From: Imbricaverruca yamaguchii
Taxonomy: Eukaryota > Arthropoda > Thecostraca > Neoverrucidae
NCBI GenBank assembly: GCA_034440575.1
Contig: JAOTOL010001635.1
Location: 542,001-606,000 of the forward strand
Direction: 5' to 3'
Length of the DNA stretch: 64,000 bases
Within the stretch, counting starts at the first letter, position 1. Each line of letters begins with the position of its first letter. The translations under genes and the position numbers were made by a program. The notes under the pieces are model-generated. The model searched no databases, was not told the DNA's origin, and saw only the letters and a program-made list of their open reading frames with translations. This document shows, in pieces, positions 48,868 through 62,800 of this stretch.

Positions 48868-49076
48868 AAGAAAACCTTGAAGCCCGCAATGTCTAGCCAC
48901 CTGCCTGGCAGCCCGCAACATCTAGCCACCTGGTAGGCTACCAGGAGCTGACTAAAATTCAAACAGTAATGGAAAGCATTCATTCTGCTCCTTTCAAGAC
49001 ATTTTCGCCTATTTCACATGGCCTACGACGACCCAGGTGACAGCTGGCGGCTGTGATCAGGTCACACCCAGCAGGT

Positions 49077-49234
<158 letters not shown>

Positions 49235-49683
49235 ATATCGAAGAGTGCGATAAAGAACGGCTATATTTCGGAACTACGAAGATACGTAAGAGTAGTTGGC
49301 ATGAAGCCTGGAGATCTCCCCAAGCCAGGGAGCCCCGGCCCTTACCTTCATGCCATATGCTCAGCTTTAATACAGAATTGATAAATTAGCATTCGCAGGG
49401 TACCAGGTCAGGAGTCAGCACGCCCCAGCCCTCCCCTACCCACTCGGAATCTCGAGCTATGGTGGACACCGGCCGATGTATATTTGCTAGAGTTGTTCCC
49501 TAGCTAGTGCATTTCCCTACGCGCACGTAAAAGAGCTCGAGACGGAAACGCACTCGCAATGCACGGGATCACACTTGGATGAATTTTACCCTAGGGCGGC
49601 TAGTGTTACAGGCTGATCCTCATTTCCTGCCATGCTCACTTATGCCTACAACGATGAATGAACAAATGGTACACTACACAGTA

Positions 49684-50378
49684 GCTGGGGGCATCAGAAC
49701 AGACCAAGGAAGCCAGGAAGAAGGCACTGAGAATGCTCGGGGCAATAAATAGGAATGTATCATACAGAAGTGAGGAAGTGATCAGGAAGCTTTACTGTGC
49801 ATACGTCAGGCCACATTTGGAATACTGCATCCAAGCTTGGTCTCCTAGCTATGAAAAAGATTGTTGGCTTTTAGAGAGAGTACAAAAGAGGGCTACAAAA
49901 ATGGTTAATGGCATAAGCAACCTGGCATATGAGGAAAGATTGAAGAAATTGAATATGTTTTCACTTAGATATAGAAGGCTGAGAGGAGATCTTATCGAGG
50001 TTTTTAAATTTGTCCATGGTCTGGAGAGGGGATACCTTGGGGAAATGTTTGAATTGAACAGAAATGATGCAATTAGAGGTCATAAATTCAAAATTAAAGT
50101 TAACCACAGCAGAACAAGGTTAAGGCAAACTTTCTTCACCAACAGGGTAGTAGAACACTGGAACCAGCTGCCATAAAACATTGTCAGTAGCAGCACATTG
50201 AACATCTTTAAAAACAGCATAGACAATCATTATAAGAATAGAGGGCTTGCTTTTCAGTATTACAGGGAGGGCTGATTGACAGATTTGGTGGGCAACTGGT
50301 TCAGTGTACAGAGTGCAACCAAGAAGGGCCCTTGTGGCTCATAGTTGCACTAATCTTTTATGTCTTTATGTCTTTATA
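49684..50378 (+). mobile_element. CR1/Jockey-like LINE, 3' fragment
   Basis: Matches 9321-10020 almost base for base, with the same TTTATGTC octamer tail. Truncated at GGGGGCATCAGAACAG. The RT C-terminal region (RPHLEYCIQAWSP onwards) is open from about 49733 but broken by TAA at 50174-50176, where the other copy has GAA. Confidence 0.95.
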
Positions 50379-50395
50379 AGTAAAAAATATATAGA

Positions 50396-50715
50396 TTTAT
50401 TCAGAGCTCTTGCTGGGGTGGCTTTATGAACCAGGGTCTTATTGCTAAGCAGAGCTTGCTGCGTGAACCCTGGCCCCACCATCGGATCCATTAATTCCAG
50501 TTCAACGGCAGCATTTTGACAGAGTTCAACGTGCCGTCAATGCACCGACACGACCGCCCCGGTAGCTCGTCCCCGGCCTTATCGGGCCTGTCGCCAACTG
50601 ACCCTCCCAGCCGGGGGCTAAATGCGAGCGTGTGAAGCGACTCGAATCCTGTGTTACCAGGACAGGGAAGACCAGAGCAGGCCAGCGCTCTAACGAACTG
50701 CGCTACCGGGGCAGC
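50396..50715 (-). mobile_element. tRNA-derived SINE, family A, copy 2
   Basis: Minus-strand head GGTAGCGCAGTTCGTTAGAG (A-box-like) and GGATTCGAGTCGC (B-box-like), body as in the 29222-29536 copy. It sits only about 20 bp after the LINE tail. Confidence 0.9.
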
Positions 50716-53274
50716 AGGTTCATTTTCGCAGGCATTAGCATGGTGACTGTCGTATTACGTAGTTTGGAGCTCTGCCCCATGCATCGCAGGCTGTCATTTC
50801 CGCCAGTCGTCTCGTAGTGTGTTCAAACCTCTGGAAGGGTTTTCCAGCGACGGCCAAGCAGAGTACAGTTCGTCCTAGATCATTGTTCGGAACGAACTCG
50901 TCGTAACCATACTGCATACTATGACTACAATGCGTACAGCTGTCCATAGTACAGCAGTGGGGCGGTATGAATTGGTATGAATGGGATTGATGCCAGTAGT
51001 TGCCCATAACTTGTCGAGGATCTTGGGACAGGCACTAAAAATTCCATTCACCCGTTGCATAACCATCTATGAAGACGTGATACGCGACTGTTTATTTTAT
51101 CCGGAAAATTGATGTTATTAGTTGTCCATAACTTGTCCAGGACCTTGAGACGTGCACCACAAATGTCATTCACCCGTTCCATAACCAGAAGTTAATGAAG
51201 ACCGGAGAAGGCGACTGTGTTTCCTTTTATCGGGCAAGGAACAGTGATACCGAAAATCGGAGTTCATCACGAGAGCATCCCGCGATAAATATTTGCTTGA
51301 GCAGCCGAACTACTCTTGTCTGGGCAGCTAGGGTGACTATTTTGTTTTACACACACAGACGACATACGCGTTTGGGCCTGGCGGTCGTGCATAACATTAA
51401 CACAGTGTTTCAATGGTACGCTATCTACCATATTTCCACTTGTAACATTCTACAGGAACACGATCCACCGTAGCATAGTGCATTTATAACAATCGACCAG
51501 GATACCGTAATCAAAGGCTTGCGTTGGGCTAATATGCATTGAGTACCATGTGTACTTCTGCATACACACTAGTACTTGTCAGCGATGGCTCCGTTAACAG
51601 CAGGCAATGAACGCGACTCGTTCGCAAACATAACTGTATTAACTCACACGAAATGCCTCGCGAACACCTTGCCGCTGCATCGTATGTCATCATTGCTGAA
51701 CCGCTATCATCGTTAGTCATTACAGGCTATCTGTTATATAAGCCTACACGCATATTGCCATCACAAACCGACCCGGATACCGTAGTCAAGAGCTTACATT
51801 TAACGAATAGGCATTGGGTACCATGCGTACTTATGCGTGTACCCTAGTACTTGCCAGCAACGCCTCCATTAACAAAAAGTAACGAACGCGACTCGTTCGC
51901 AAACACAACTGGATTACCTTAGTGTAAATTACTCGCGAACATCCTGTCCGCTGCATCGCATGCAATCATTGGTGAACCGCTAGCATCGTTAGTCACTACA
52001 GGTTATCTACCATATATGCTTATGCGCATATTGCAATCACATACCGACTCGGATAAAGTAATCGAAAGCCCCGATTGCGCTATCGAAAGCACACAGTGAA
52101 TATACGTTGGCTACAATGCGCAGTTATACATGCGCGCTAGTGCTTGCCAGGAACGGCTCCATTACCTGAAGCAAACCATGCGTGTGAAGCCCTATAAAAC
52201 CTGGTAGAATACATCACATTAACAGGCAATAACATGAACAGTGCTCGTTATTTTGTGTATACAGCACTACCGGTGGATGGACATTGGCACACGCCTCGAA
52301 ACATGCCCACTCACAAGCATACAACATGCCCGATCACAGACGAAACATAGTTCCCGCTCACACAAGGGGCTTCCCAGTCGCTTTCTTCACAATAGCCACC
52401 GAATAGAAAGCCTAATAATGGCTAAAAGCAAAGCACGACGCTTATTGTGTCCAGGCAGATTCAGCGAGCACGGAATATGCAAAAATGGTCCTCCGGATGT
52501 CACTGTGCAAAAAATGTTTGAATTCATTCATGATTTTAAAAGATTCTTCACCGTGATATGTACGCCAAATAAGGTCTCTACAAATGTCGAATTTGCCAAC
52601 GACATGACAGCAAAAACTGGCCCACGTACGTTAAATAGCGACCACGTTGCGGCTAGCTGGCATCTAAATTGTGCCAATGTTCGCGGAATGTCTGTCCTTT
52701 TTGAATCAGCCACTTTCAATAGAAATCAGCCCACGCCATGTTAAATTCACTGCAAAGGCGGCTCTGTGACATGCTTTCTCATAAATTGCACGACGCTACT
52801 GACGCACGTGAGATCTTGTGGAGCACGCGACTCCCATCAAGCGGGCGTCACAAAGCAGCTGGATAAGATACGTGAACAGGATAAAACGTGGTCCACACAT
52901 GTTGATACTGGCAAAAGAAACAGAACAGCTCCCATGGCCCAGTACACCACCGGCGTGCCTCATGGTAGCATCTGCGGCGCAGTGCGCTACACTCACGTGC
53001 TACTACTAGCCAGGCGATCGTTCGGTGGTGCGCAATCCTGACACCCGGTGCATTCGTCCCCACCTGCGCTGCCACGGGCGATGGCACGAACGCTATACTG
53101 GGACGACGTTTTGTCTCGGATACGCCCGCAAAATATAATTGGTACGCTGTTGTGTGGAGTGCATAAGTGCAAAGTCGGAGCTGCGGAAAGTACAATTACA
53201 CATGTGAAGGATGGCTCGCTAGGCTGGCGTTGCCGTGGAATCGTCGGAATATAGATAGCACGCGGTCTATTCCA
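50716..53274. other. Intergenic region between the two convergent genes
   Basis: Contains a 121-bp direct duplication (about 51000-51215, words CCATAACTTGTC and TTCACCCGTT) and the satellite at 51430-52200. A 167-codon plus frame at 52241-52744 is open but not recognised and is not called a gene. Confidence 0.5.
51430..52200. repeat. Satellite-like tandem repeat, about 275-290 bp unit, about 2.5 copies
   Basis: Landmarks recur in order: TAGTACTTGTCAGCGATGGC (about 51572), its variant at about 51846 and again at about 52138; GCGACTCGTTCGCAAACA at 51613 and 51888; CCGACCCGGATACCGTAGTC near 51766 and a variant near 52043. Copies are diverged. Confidence 0.85.
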
Positions 53275-53562
53275 GATGAACAGGAGTGGTGGTGTCAGGC
53301 GCCAGAGACTTTGAGCCCGCTCAGGTGTCGGGTGGTGGTGTCGGGCGTCAGAGACCTTGAGCCCGCTCAGGTGTCGGGTGGTGGTGTCGGGCGTCAGAGA
53401 CCTTGAGCCCGCCCAGGTGTCGGGTGGTGGTGTCGGGCGTCAGAGACCTTGATCCCGCCCGGGTGTCGCAGGCTGCGGCCCCGCTCCGACATCAAACGTC
53501 GGAGACCTTGAGCCCGCTCAGGTGTTGGGTGGTGGTGTCAGGCATCAAAAATCATGGGCCCG
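53275..53562. repeat. Minisatellite, about 60-bp unit, downstream of Nos stop
   Basis: Five to six copies with core GGTGGTGTCGGGCGTCAGAG and ACCTTGAGCCCGC, likely in the Nos 3' UTR or flank on the minus strand. Confidence 0.9.
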
Positions 53563-53651
53563 CTTAGGTGGCCCACTCAGGCTTCGTGGGCTGCGCCCCG
53601 CCCTGACGCCTGGTGACGTCACGACGCCGGGCGGCGAGCGGTCGCAGTCGC

Positions 53652-53813
53652 CTACAGCGCGATGAACGAGTCGCGGCGGTACTTGGGCAGCATGTTGGCG
53701 CCCGACAGCTGGTCCATGGACGCCTTCTTCACCAGCTTGGCGCGCGTGTTGCAGGTCACCTCGGCGGTGCGCAGGGTGATGCCGAAGATGTCCTCGTGGA
53801 AGTGGCTCGTCTC
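53652..53813 (-). CDS. Nos: Nos last exon: C-terminal aromatic motif and tail
   Basis: Acceptor CTCCCAG|GAG (phase 0), 53 codons then TAG at 53654-53652. Begins [19 protein letters not shown], with the family's conserved Asp and FAD-stacking Phe in HEDIF. The tail after LRTAEV is about 35 residues. Confidence 0.95.
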   Translation of the reverse strand, partial: ETSHFHEDIFGITLRTAEVTCNTRAKLVKKASMDQLSGANMLPKYRRDSFIAL

Positions 53814-56800
53814 CTGGGAGTGCGTCGGTTTGGTCACGAATGTGCAGATTTGGCCGGGCCATGGGTAATGTTCAACGCGTCAATCAACACGTTGAGTTTC
53901 TCGTGGAATATGCCACTCATCGAGTCCTGTGATGCAACACACGGAGCACCATCGTGAGCGGGAAAAAAACATCCCAGTGACTGTCCGATTAACTTCTTCG
54001 ACCATAAACGAGTTACTGTCCATCCTGTCCCATCTTGCACTCATGGAGAGTCAACAGAGATGATCGAGCCCTAGGTGGAGAACCCTTGCGCTGCCTGAGG
54101 CTGTGACATCAGAGGTTGCGGCCACGCTGCCGATCAGCGGTCGCTGGAGAGTCGGGGGGGGGACGGTGTGCTGGACCAGAGGCAACCAGGTGTCGCTGTC
54201 AAACGAACACCACGGCGAAACATGTCCTATTTTACACCTCTTCATTAATTCCGAACGATATGACGTTACTACTTCTCACCCCACATCAACATCATGCATG
54301 CTACTTCTACGATACCGTTCACCTTGCGCGTACCGTTATCTTCTTTCCGCTCTTACCTGCATCTTTTCCATGTGCGCCTTTGCTTCTTGTGCGTTCAGCC
54401 CTGCCTTGGTAACCAGGATCTTTTGCAGCGTGACGAACACGTCCTCCGCCATGGAACAGTCGCCGCAGACGTACACGTGACCTCGACCCGAGGTCAGACA
54501 CTCGATGATGTCATCGGACTGCTCCATCAGCTGGTTCTGCACGTAGGTCTGTCCGAATGTGGAGCTGTCAGCGGACTGCTCGCGTCCACCCGTGTTCAGG
54601 TGGCTGGTGGCAACGAACAGGTGCACACGCGATCTCCGGAGTGGGGGAACTCGCCGTGCGGGGCAGGTGGGGAAGGTCACCGATCCACCACGCGATCGGA
54701 GTGCCCGTGGGAACTTATCCATCCCTGCGATATCATAGCGTTCAGTGGGACGCATGCCTGCACCTGCTGAAAACTGATCACATTGTGACCATCAATAACT
54801 GTGCTCAGCTTGACCGCCGCGGACAAAAAAACAATTCCAGAAGTTTGAACACACTACGGGACGACTGGCGGAAAGTACAGCCTGTTATACGTGGGGCAGA
54901 GCTCCACAGTACGTAATGCGACTGTCACCATGCTAATGCGGACATTGCAAATAAACGTAAAATGTCGCGCCAAAATGTCATAGAGGGTAGACAAAAGCAT
55001 ACCAGCAGATAGGAAATAAACAGTCCTATCTCCGTGCAGCATAGGCTTTTTATAGCCATGCCTTCATAGTGATTACTGTAGCAATTCGTCAGTCTAAACG
55101 TAGAATGTCGCGGAGCAAGCAAACCCAACGGGCCGCATACACATGGAATGTTTCGGAGCAAGCAAACCCAACGGGCCGCATACACATGGAATGTCACGGA
55201 GCAAGCAAACCCAACGGGCCGCATAAGAAAGCAAACCCAACGGGCCGCATACACATGGAATGTCACGAGCAAGCAACACATGGAATGTCGCGGAGCAAGC
55301 AAACCCAACGGGCCGCATACACATGGAATGTCACGGAGCAAGCAAACCCAACGGGCCGCATGCACATGGAATGTCACGGAGCAAGCAAACCCAACGGGCC
55401 GCATAAACATCTCGCGAAACGATATTAAAATGGGCATCAGCAAACAGGTATCAACCTTGTCAACCTCCTCAGATAATGAGCTTTTACAGCCAGCACAATA
55501 TGTGCCTGTGTAGGCAGTACACTGACCATATGTCATCCACGATAGTTTGAAATAGTAAAGATCGTCAGCCTCAGCGATCAGTTACCGCGGCAGAATGTTT
55601 CGAAAGTCGCTATGAAACCGATCTGATGTAAGGCAATGACATTCACTAGTGTACTACTCGAGGTGTTTTCTTTAAAAATGAGCTTAAAACAACGCCTTCA
55701 CAGGTATTTACGACATGTTGTCTAGTTCTCCCTGCAGACTGCACCTAGGCGCTAGTATCGAACGTCCGCTCTTGTCGCGTAACGAAGCTGATTGGCCGTC
55801 CCAGGAGTGTTTCCCTTGAATTATACTTCATGTGCCATTCCATAGCATGCACCTTTCAGCTGACTGGCGCGCGAAATGCACACCGTTGGGAACAGCATTG
55901 CAAATGCAGCATGTCTGGCAAGAATTACCATCGTTCGCATGGCGAAAAGGGCAAGTCAAGTTCAGTGACAAAGCTGGTGACGGTTCAGTGATTAATCTCG
56001 CGTTTACCTTCGGCACCCCGGGTTGCCGAGACAACGCCAGGTGCGACTTTGTGATGACACCTTCCTTGACCATCTGCTTCTTCTCGTCTCCATACAGGTC
56101 CATTTCTCGGCTCCGACAGCCGAAGAAAAGCGTCATCGAGCCGAACTTGGTGCCGTCTGCAAAGCATGTTCGTGGTCACATACTGCTAAATCGATTCGAT
56201 ACAGCATCCTGCCTGCATTTACGCGAAACCTGTGCAGAAATCGTTTCTTGTTCAGACCAATCCCCGATGAGGTCGTTGTGAAAATGGGTGTCCGTCAGTT
56301 TGCTGATCGTGGCTGCGACTAAACACTACAGCATCTGCACTGCCTATGTGAGGCTCTGACTGATCCTCAACTCCCTTCGAATTGAGAATTTATACAGTTT
56401 TGATAACTCAACTTGGCGTTCCGAAGCGAGTGATATTGATGACCTCTTGTCAGTTTGTGTTTTTGTTTCGTATAATTCAATGAGCTACTATTGACACTTA
56501 AGTTTGATTTGCGCTGGTGCAAAACATAACTCTGATTTTCAATGCTGTATTGAAACACACCTGTCATAAACTAAAGCACAAACACGAATAATGTTTTCTG
56601 GACATTCATTAATGTTCACAATTCAAGAAGGAAGAGGAACATGTAACCATTCCAAAATGCGCTATGGGGCATACTAGCTGCAGTACGCTGCTGAATCTAG
56701 CTTGTTTCCTTCCTTTTATCGTGGTGCAGAACACTCGTGTAATTATTTCACGCATTTTTACTTTAGATAATATCGTGGGTCTTAAAATTGATATATCATG

Positions 56801-59800
56801 CAAGGTCTTGCTACATGGTATTCACGGGTAGTTAAAAACCGCTCCGCCGCCGGGGATTAAGTTGCAATACGGTGCCTTGTCTACTATGCATCGCATTCCT
56901 TCCCATTACTGTGCTTTTCTACTACCCATCACATACCAAGTGGTCTGCAACTACTTTAGGTGACCTGATTCGTGAACATGTTTACGATGACCCAACAAAA
57001 GATGTCGATAACTTTCACGCAGACTGCCAGTCACAGTGCTCATTGCACAATCCCATCACAAATGTATTCGATGCATGACCGAATTGAACCCACCGGGGGA
57101 CTCATTCCAAGGAAAAACGCCTAACATTTGTCCTTAGTCTGGGCCATTCATTCGTTCCTGGCTGTGCAATGCATTTTGGCTGCAAGGTTCGTCTCACAGC
57201 GTTACGAGCTGACTGACACTCCATCTCCTCTGCTCCCTCGCGTTGCATCTGCGAATTAATCTGAGCCCGCCTATGCGATTAATGAATGGATGCTCATAAA
57301 AACGTAGCTTCACCGAACACAAAAAAGGTCGATGGATACGTAAAATTGAACCGCATCCATTGCAAAGTTTATCGCATCCATTTGATGCCACGAATACGTC
57401 AGATATTGCCATGGAGCAAATAAACAGCTGTTTATTATGTGTAGTTCTATAACTTGTGTGCATTTGCCACCCCACCCTTCTCTGACCTGCTATAATGACT
57501 GGCACTTCCCCCTTAGACCTACCAGATAACGGCCACACATCCCCCAGATCTGCCAGATAACGGATATACATCCCCCAGATCTGACAGATGACTGACATCT
57601 CCTACTCCCCTCAGATCTGCTAGATACCTGGCACCCCCAGATTGACAGCTGACCGGCACCTCCCAGCCCGTCAGAGCTGCCCGGTGGCTGGTGCGTACCT
57701 GGTGCGCGCTTCTTCTCGTGCAGACGCTGCTCCCAGAAGGAGCGGAACGGCGCCACACCCGTGCCCGGCCCGATCATCACAATCGAGTCCGTCCTGCTCT
57801 CCGGCATGTGGAACGACTGGGCGCTGTCGAAAGGCGCCACCCGGTCACGCAACGGCACACCACGTCACGCCACCAAGACACGTCGCGTCACGCCACGTCA
57901 CGCCACCAATTCACGCCATTTAGTCACACCACATCGCGCAACTCAGTCACGCCAAGTCATGCCACTCAGTCATCCATCACGGCACTCAATCATCTATCAC
58001 ACCATTCAGTCATGCATCACGCCACTCAATGGGCGCTGTATAACCTCTGCAGTTGATGTGTCCTAAAACCCAAATAACTAACTAACTAACCACTCAGTCA
58101 CGCCACATCACGCTACGTCACGCCACATCACGCTACGTCACGCCACATCACGCTACGTCACGCCACATCACGCTACGTCACGCCACATCACGCTACGTCA
58201 CGCCACATCACGCTACGTCACGCCACATCACGCTACGTCACGCCACACTGTCGACAGCGCACTCACGGACGGAACGCCGTGGTGATGCAACATTGGTATT
58301 GCTCCCAGTATCGGGGTACACCAGCATATACTCCAGCAGCAAAACAAAGGCTAGCTGAGAACACAAAAATGAACCAGAGCCAGTCCACACCTCAATATCC
58401 AAAGTTGAATCGTTCTAACCTCACCGCAATAAGACTCTTCGAAAATGAAGTCCGCCAATGCACTGCATCAGTGTTTACCGTTTACAAATTCAAATTCACA
58501 TCGTCATTGTGTAATCGATATGCTCATGAACACCGAGTTCCCACTGCCAAGTGCCGCGGCGATGTCTTACTTCCTGAAGTAGCAGGCGATCTTGTCTCCC
58601 TCCTTGATCTCGTTGAGGTAGTTGGAGCAGACGCCGTAGTGCAGCGGGCCGCTACCACCTGTGGCCGTCGGTTCGTTGTCGGTGAATCGCGCTCACAGTC
58701 CATGGCACCGTGGCTCCACTAAAGGCAACTCGCATTGGTACCGATGCCCAGTGGATGGCATCTCGCATTGGTATCGATGTCCAGTAGATAGCAACATTCT
58801 GTGGTACCGATGCCCCGTGGAGAGCAACTAGCATTATTGCCGATGCCCAGTAGATGGCAACACTCGATGGAACTAATGCCCATTGGATGACAACACTCGG
58901 TAGTACCGATGACCATTGGATGGCAACACTCGATGATACCGATGCTCATTGGATGGCAACACTCGGCGGCCCCAAGGCCTGACGGATGATAACACTCAGT
59001 GGCACCGAAGGGCGTACCTCGAGTCCTGTACTGGACCACGGCAACGGTCAGCTGTACCTCGTCCTGGCGGAGGTCCGGTGACGACGAGATACTGTAGGCC
59101 CTGTGGTAAGGCACGGGATGAGATACTGTAAGCCCTGTGGTGAGGCACGGGATGAGATAATGTAGGCCCTGTGATAAGTCACGGGATGAGATACTGTAGG
59201 CCGTGTGATAAGGCACGGGATGAGATACTGTAGGCCCTAGTGAGGCACGAAACAGAGATACTGTAGGCCCTGTGGTGGGGCACGGGATGAGATACTGTAG
59301 GCCCTGTGGTGAGGCACGGGATGAGATACTGTAGGCCTGTGGTGAGGCACGGGATGAGATACTGTAGGCCCTGTGGTGAGTTAGTTAGTAGTTATTAGGT
59401 AGGGCACACTATGTCAAGCCCAGCCCGGGATGAGATACTGTAGCCTAAGGCACGGATGAATAGCATAAGGAAGAGAAAATAGGCCCTGTGGTGAGGTACG
59501 GGATGAGATACTGTGGGCCCTGTGGTGGGGCACGGGATGAGATACTGTAGGCCCTGTGATAAGGCACGAAACTAGGCCTGGGGATGAATACTGTAGGCCC
59601 TGTGGTAAGGCACCGGGATGAGATACTGTAAGCCCTGTGGTGAGGCACGGGATGAGATAATGTAGGCCCTGTGATAAGTCACGGGATGAGATACTGTAGG
59701 CCGTGTGATAAGGCACGGGATGAGATACTGTAGGCCCTGTGGTAAGGCACGGGATGAGATACTGTAGGCCCTGTGGTGAGGCACGGGATGAGATACTGTA

Positions 59801-62800
59801 GGCCCTGTGGTAAGGCACGGGATGAGATACTGTAGGCCCTGTGGTGAGGCACGGGATGAGATACTGTAGGCCCTGTGGTAAGGCACGGGATGAGATACTG
59901 TAGGCCCTGTGGTGAGGCACGGGATGAGATACTGTAGGCCCTGTGGTGAGGCACGGGATGAGATACTGTAGGCCCTGTGATAAGGCACGGGATGAGATAC
60001 TGTAGGCCGTGTGATAAGGCACGAGATGAGATACTGTAGGCCCTGTGGTAAGGCACGGGATGAGATACTGTAGGCCCTGTGGTGAGGCAGCGGGATAAGA
60101 TACTGTAGGCTCTGTGTGAGGCACGGGATGAGATACTGTAGGCCCTGTGGTGAGGAGCGGGATAAGATACTGTAGGCCCTGTGATAAGGCACGGGATGAG
60201 ATACTGTAGGCCCTGTGGTGAGGCACGAGGTGAGATACTGCAGGCCCTGTGGTGAGGCACGGGATGAGATACTGTAGGCCCTGTGATAAGGCACGGGATG
60301 AGATACTGCAGGCCCTGTGGTGAGGCATGAGATACTGTAGGCCCTGCGGTGGGGCACGGGATGAGATACTGTAGGCCTGTGGCGAGGCACGGGATGAGAT
60401 ACTGTAGGCCCTGTGATAAGGCACGGGATGAGATACTGTAGGCCCTGTGGTGAGGCACGAGGTGAGATACTGTAGGCCCTGTGGTGAGGCACGGGATGAG
60501 ATACTGTAGGCCCTGTGATAAGGCACGGGATGAGATACTGTAGGCCCTGTGGTGAGGCACGGGATGAGATACTGTAGGCCCTGTGATAAGGCACGGGATG
60601 AGATAGTGTAGGCCCTGTGATAAGGCACGAGATGAGATACTGTAGGCCCTGTGGTGAGGCACGGGATGAGATACTGTAGGCCCTGTGGTAAGGCACGGGA
60701 TGAGATACTGTAGGCCCTGTGATAAGGCACGGGATGAGATACTGTAGGCCCTGTGGTGAGGCACGGGATGAGATACTGTAGGCCCTGTGGTGAGGCACGG
60801 GATGAGATACTGTAGGCCCTGTGGTGAGGCACGGGATGATATACTGTAGGCCCTGTGGATAAGGCACGGGATGAGATACTGTAGGCCCTGTGGTGAGGCA
60901 CGGGATGAGATACTGTAGGCCCTGTGGTGAGGCACGGGATGAGATAGTGTAGGCCCTGTGGTGAGGCACGAGGTGAGATACTGTAGGCCCTGTGGTGAGG
61001 CGCGGGATGAGATACTGTAGGCCCTGTGGTAAGGCACGGGATGAGAGACTGTAAGCCCTGTGGTGAGGAACGGGATGAGATACTGCAGGCCCTGTGGTGA
61101 GGCACAGTATGAGGTACTGTAGGCCCTGTGGTGAGGAACGGGATGAGATACTGTAGGCCCTGTGGTCAGGCACGGGATGATATACTGTAGGCCCTGTGGT
61201 GAGGCGCGGGATGATATACTGTAGGCCCTGTGGTGAGGCACAGGATGATATACTGTAGGCCCTGTGGTGAGGCACGGGATGAGATACTGTAGGCCCTGTG
61301 GTGAGGCACGGGGCGGCTCAGTGTGTGTTGGTCACAGGACTGAGTGGGCACCGTACAAAGGGAGGGCACGTGCATGAACTCAGACACGGAAGGATGTACA
61401 CCAAGTTCGGACGAGATTCGGCGCAGCTTTTTTTCTGTTGTTAATTTTTAGCTGTCTTAGTGAAAATCGTAGTCATCCACTGATACAAAAAAGACAGCAT
61501 ATTACGACAGTCTCTTCACTCTCCTTCAATTACAGAATATGACCTTGTTACGGAACTGCTGGGTGTACCTCTGCCGCTGTGTCGTTCCATGCTGACACTC
61601 GTGCGTTATTTAAACCTAGCCAAGGAGAGGTACAGTGCAACCGCTTCTCGTTTCTCCGTGCCAGTGATGGCGATGCTGACGATGCGCGGGGTAGAGTGTG
61701 TGTACGATATCAAACTACGATGCATATATCACTGTCGAAGCTTCAGATTGAGGAGAGCAGTATCTGGGACTACAGCATAGTGTACCATCGGCACCAGCAG
61801 GTTTTGACGCGGACGCCTACCTTGATGAAAACCAGTACGTCATTAATAGTCACACAACATGGCACGCGCCATGCGTGGTTGATTGGCTGTGGCCTGCGGA
61901 GGAACGGACACCTCTTGTGCGCGTCATGCAGAGGTACATAGAAGCACATAGAGGAACATCTAGGCGCATATGGGCACATGGAGGCACGTAGAGGAAATAT
62001 GGGCACATAGAGGTACCTAGAGATACACAGAAGAACAAAGCGGCGCATAGAGGAACATAGAGGCGCATATATGCACATAGAGGCACATATAGGTACACAT
62101 CAGGAAATAGAGGCATATATAGAGGAACATAGATGGACATGGAGGAACATGGAGGCACAAAGAAGAACATGGAGGCACGCACCTGGACTGCAGCAGCGGC
62201 AGGTTGCAGATCAGGAACGGAGCGTCCACCTCGACGGAAGGAAACTCGGCCAGCGTTTCGGTCAGGTTTGGCCAGCCGGCGTTCTTCCACTCCTCGTACG
62301 CTGCCGGATCCTGCCACCCAATAGGTACAAGTCTTACCGATGACTGAGCCCACGTGTCGTACGCTGTCGGGTCCCGCCGTCCCTCGGTCGTAGAGCCTTG
62401 CTCGTGGCATCGTTTTATGGTGCAAGCCCTTGGCGAAATTACACGGCTAAAACAGCACAATGCAGACATGGTCCACCACACATATGCCAATGAGGTGCTC
62501 AGCGATTATTGTCACCCCTGACATTGCCCCGAACACCCAGGACGTACCTTTTACATGAGTCAGACATTGCAAAATTTGCCTCTATCCTTGCAGATGTTAT
62601 CTGCTAATAGGTATGATTGCTCTGTGAATGCTAACTTCAACATTAATGAGTGTCAATGTCATTTAGCCTGTTTTCATGCATATCCGTAGGAATAGCTGAA
62701 ACCTTTTTTTACAGGACATGCCACACTACCTCAGACGTGTCAGAGCAATGAAAAGCCTGTTCCAGTTTAGATGAGGTACGACGGAGCGGCAGGGGTAGCA

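Noticed and set aside
52241..52744. 167-codon plus frame in the intergenic region
   Set aside because: No recognised domain, no clear promoter or splice context, AT-rich composition like its surroundings.
55832..56281. 149-codon plus-strand frame
   Set aside because: Antisense shadow of the Nos exon at 56008-56156, whose minus frame is clearly homologous and phase-consistent.
59414..61275. Three overlapping minus-strand open frames of over 500 codons as giant repeat proteins
   Set aside because: They are produced by the stop-free 34-bp intronic array and lie inside a Nos intron with well-supported flanking exons.
61850..62490. Minus frames of 157-191 codons running through the CATAGAGG array
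   Set aside because: Only 62183-62310 matches NOS; the remainder is intron read-through of a repeat.
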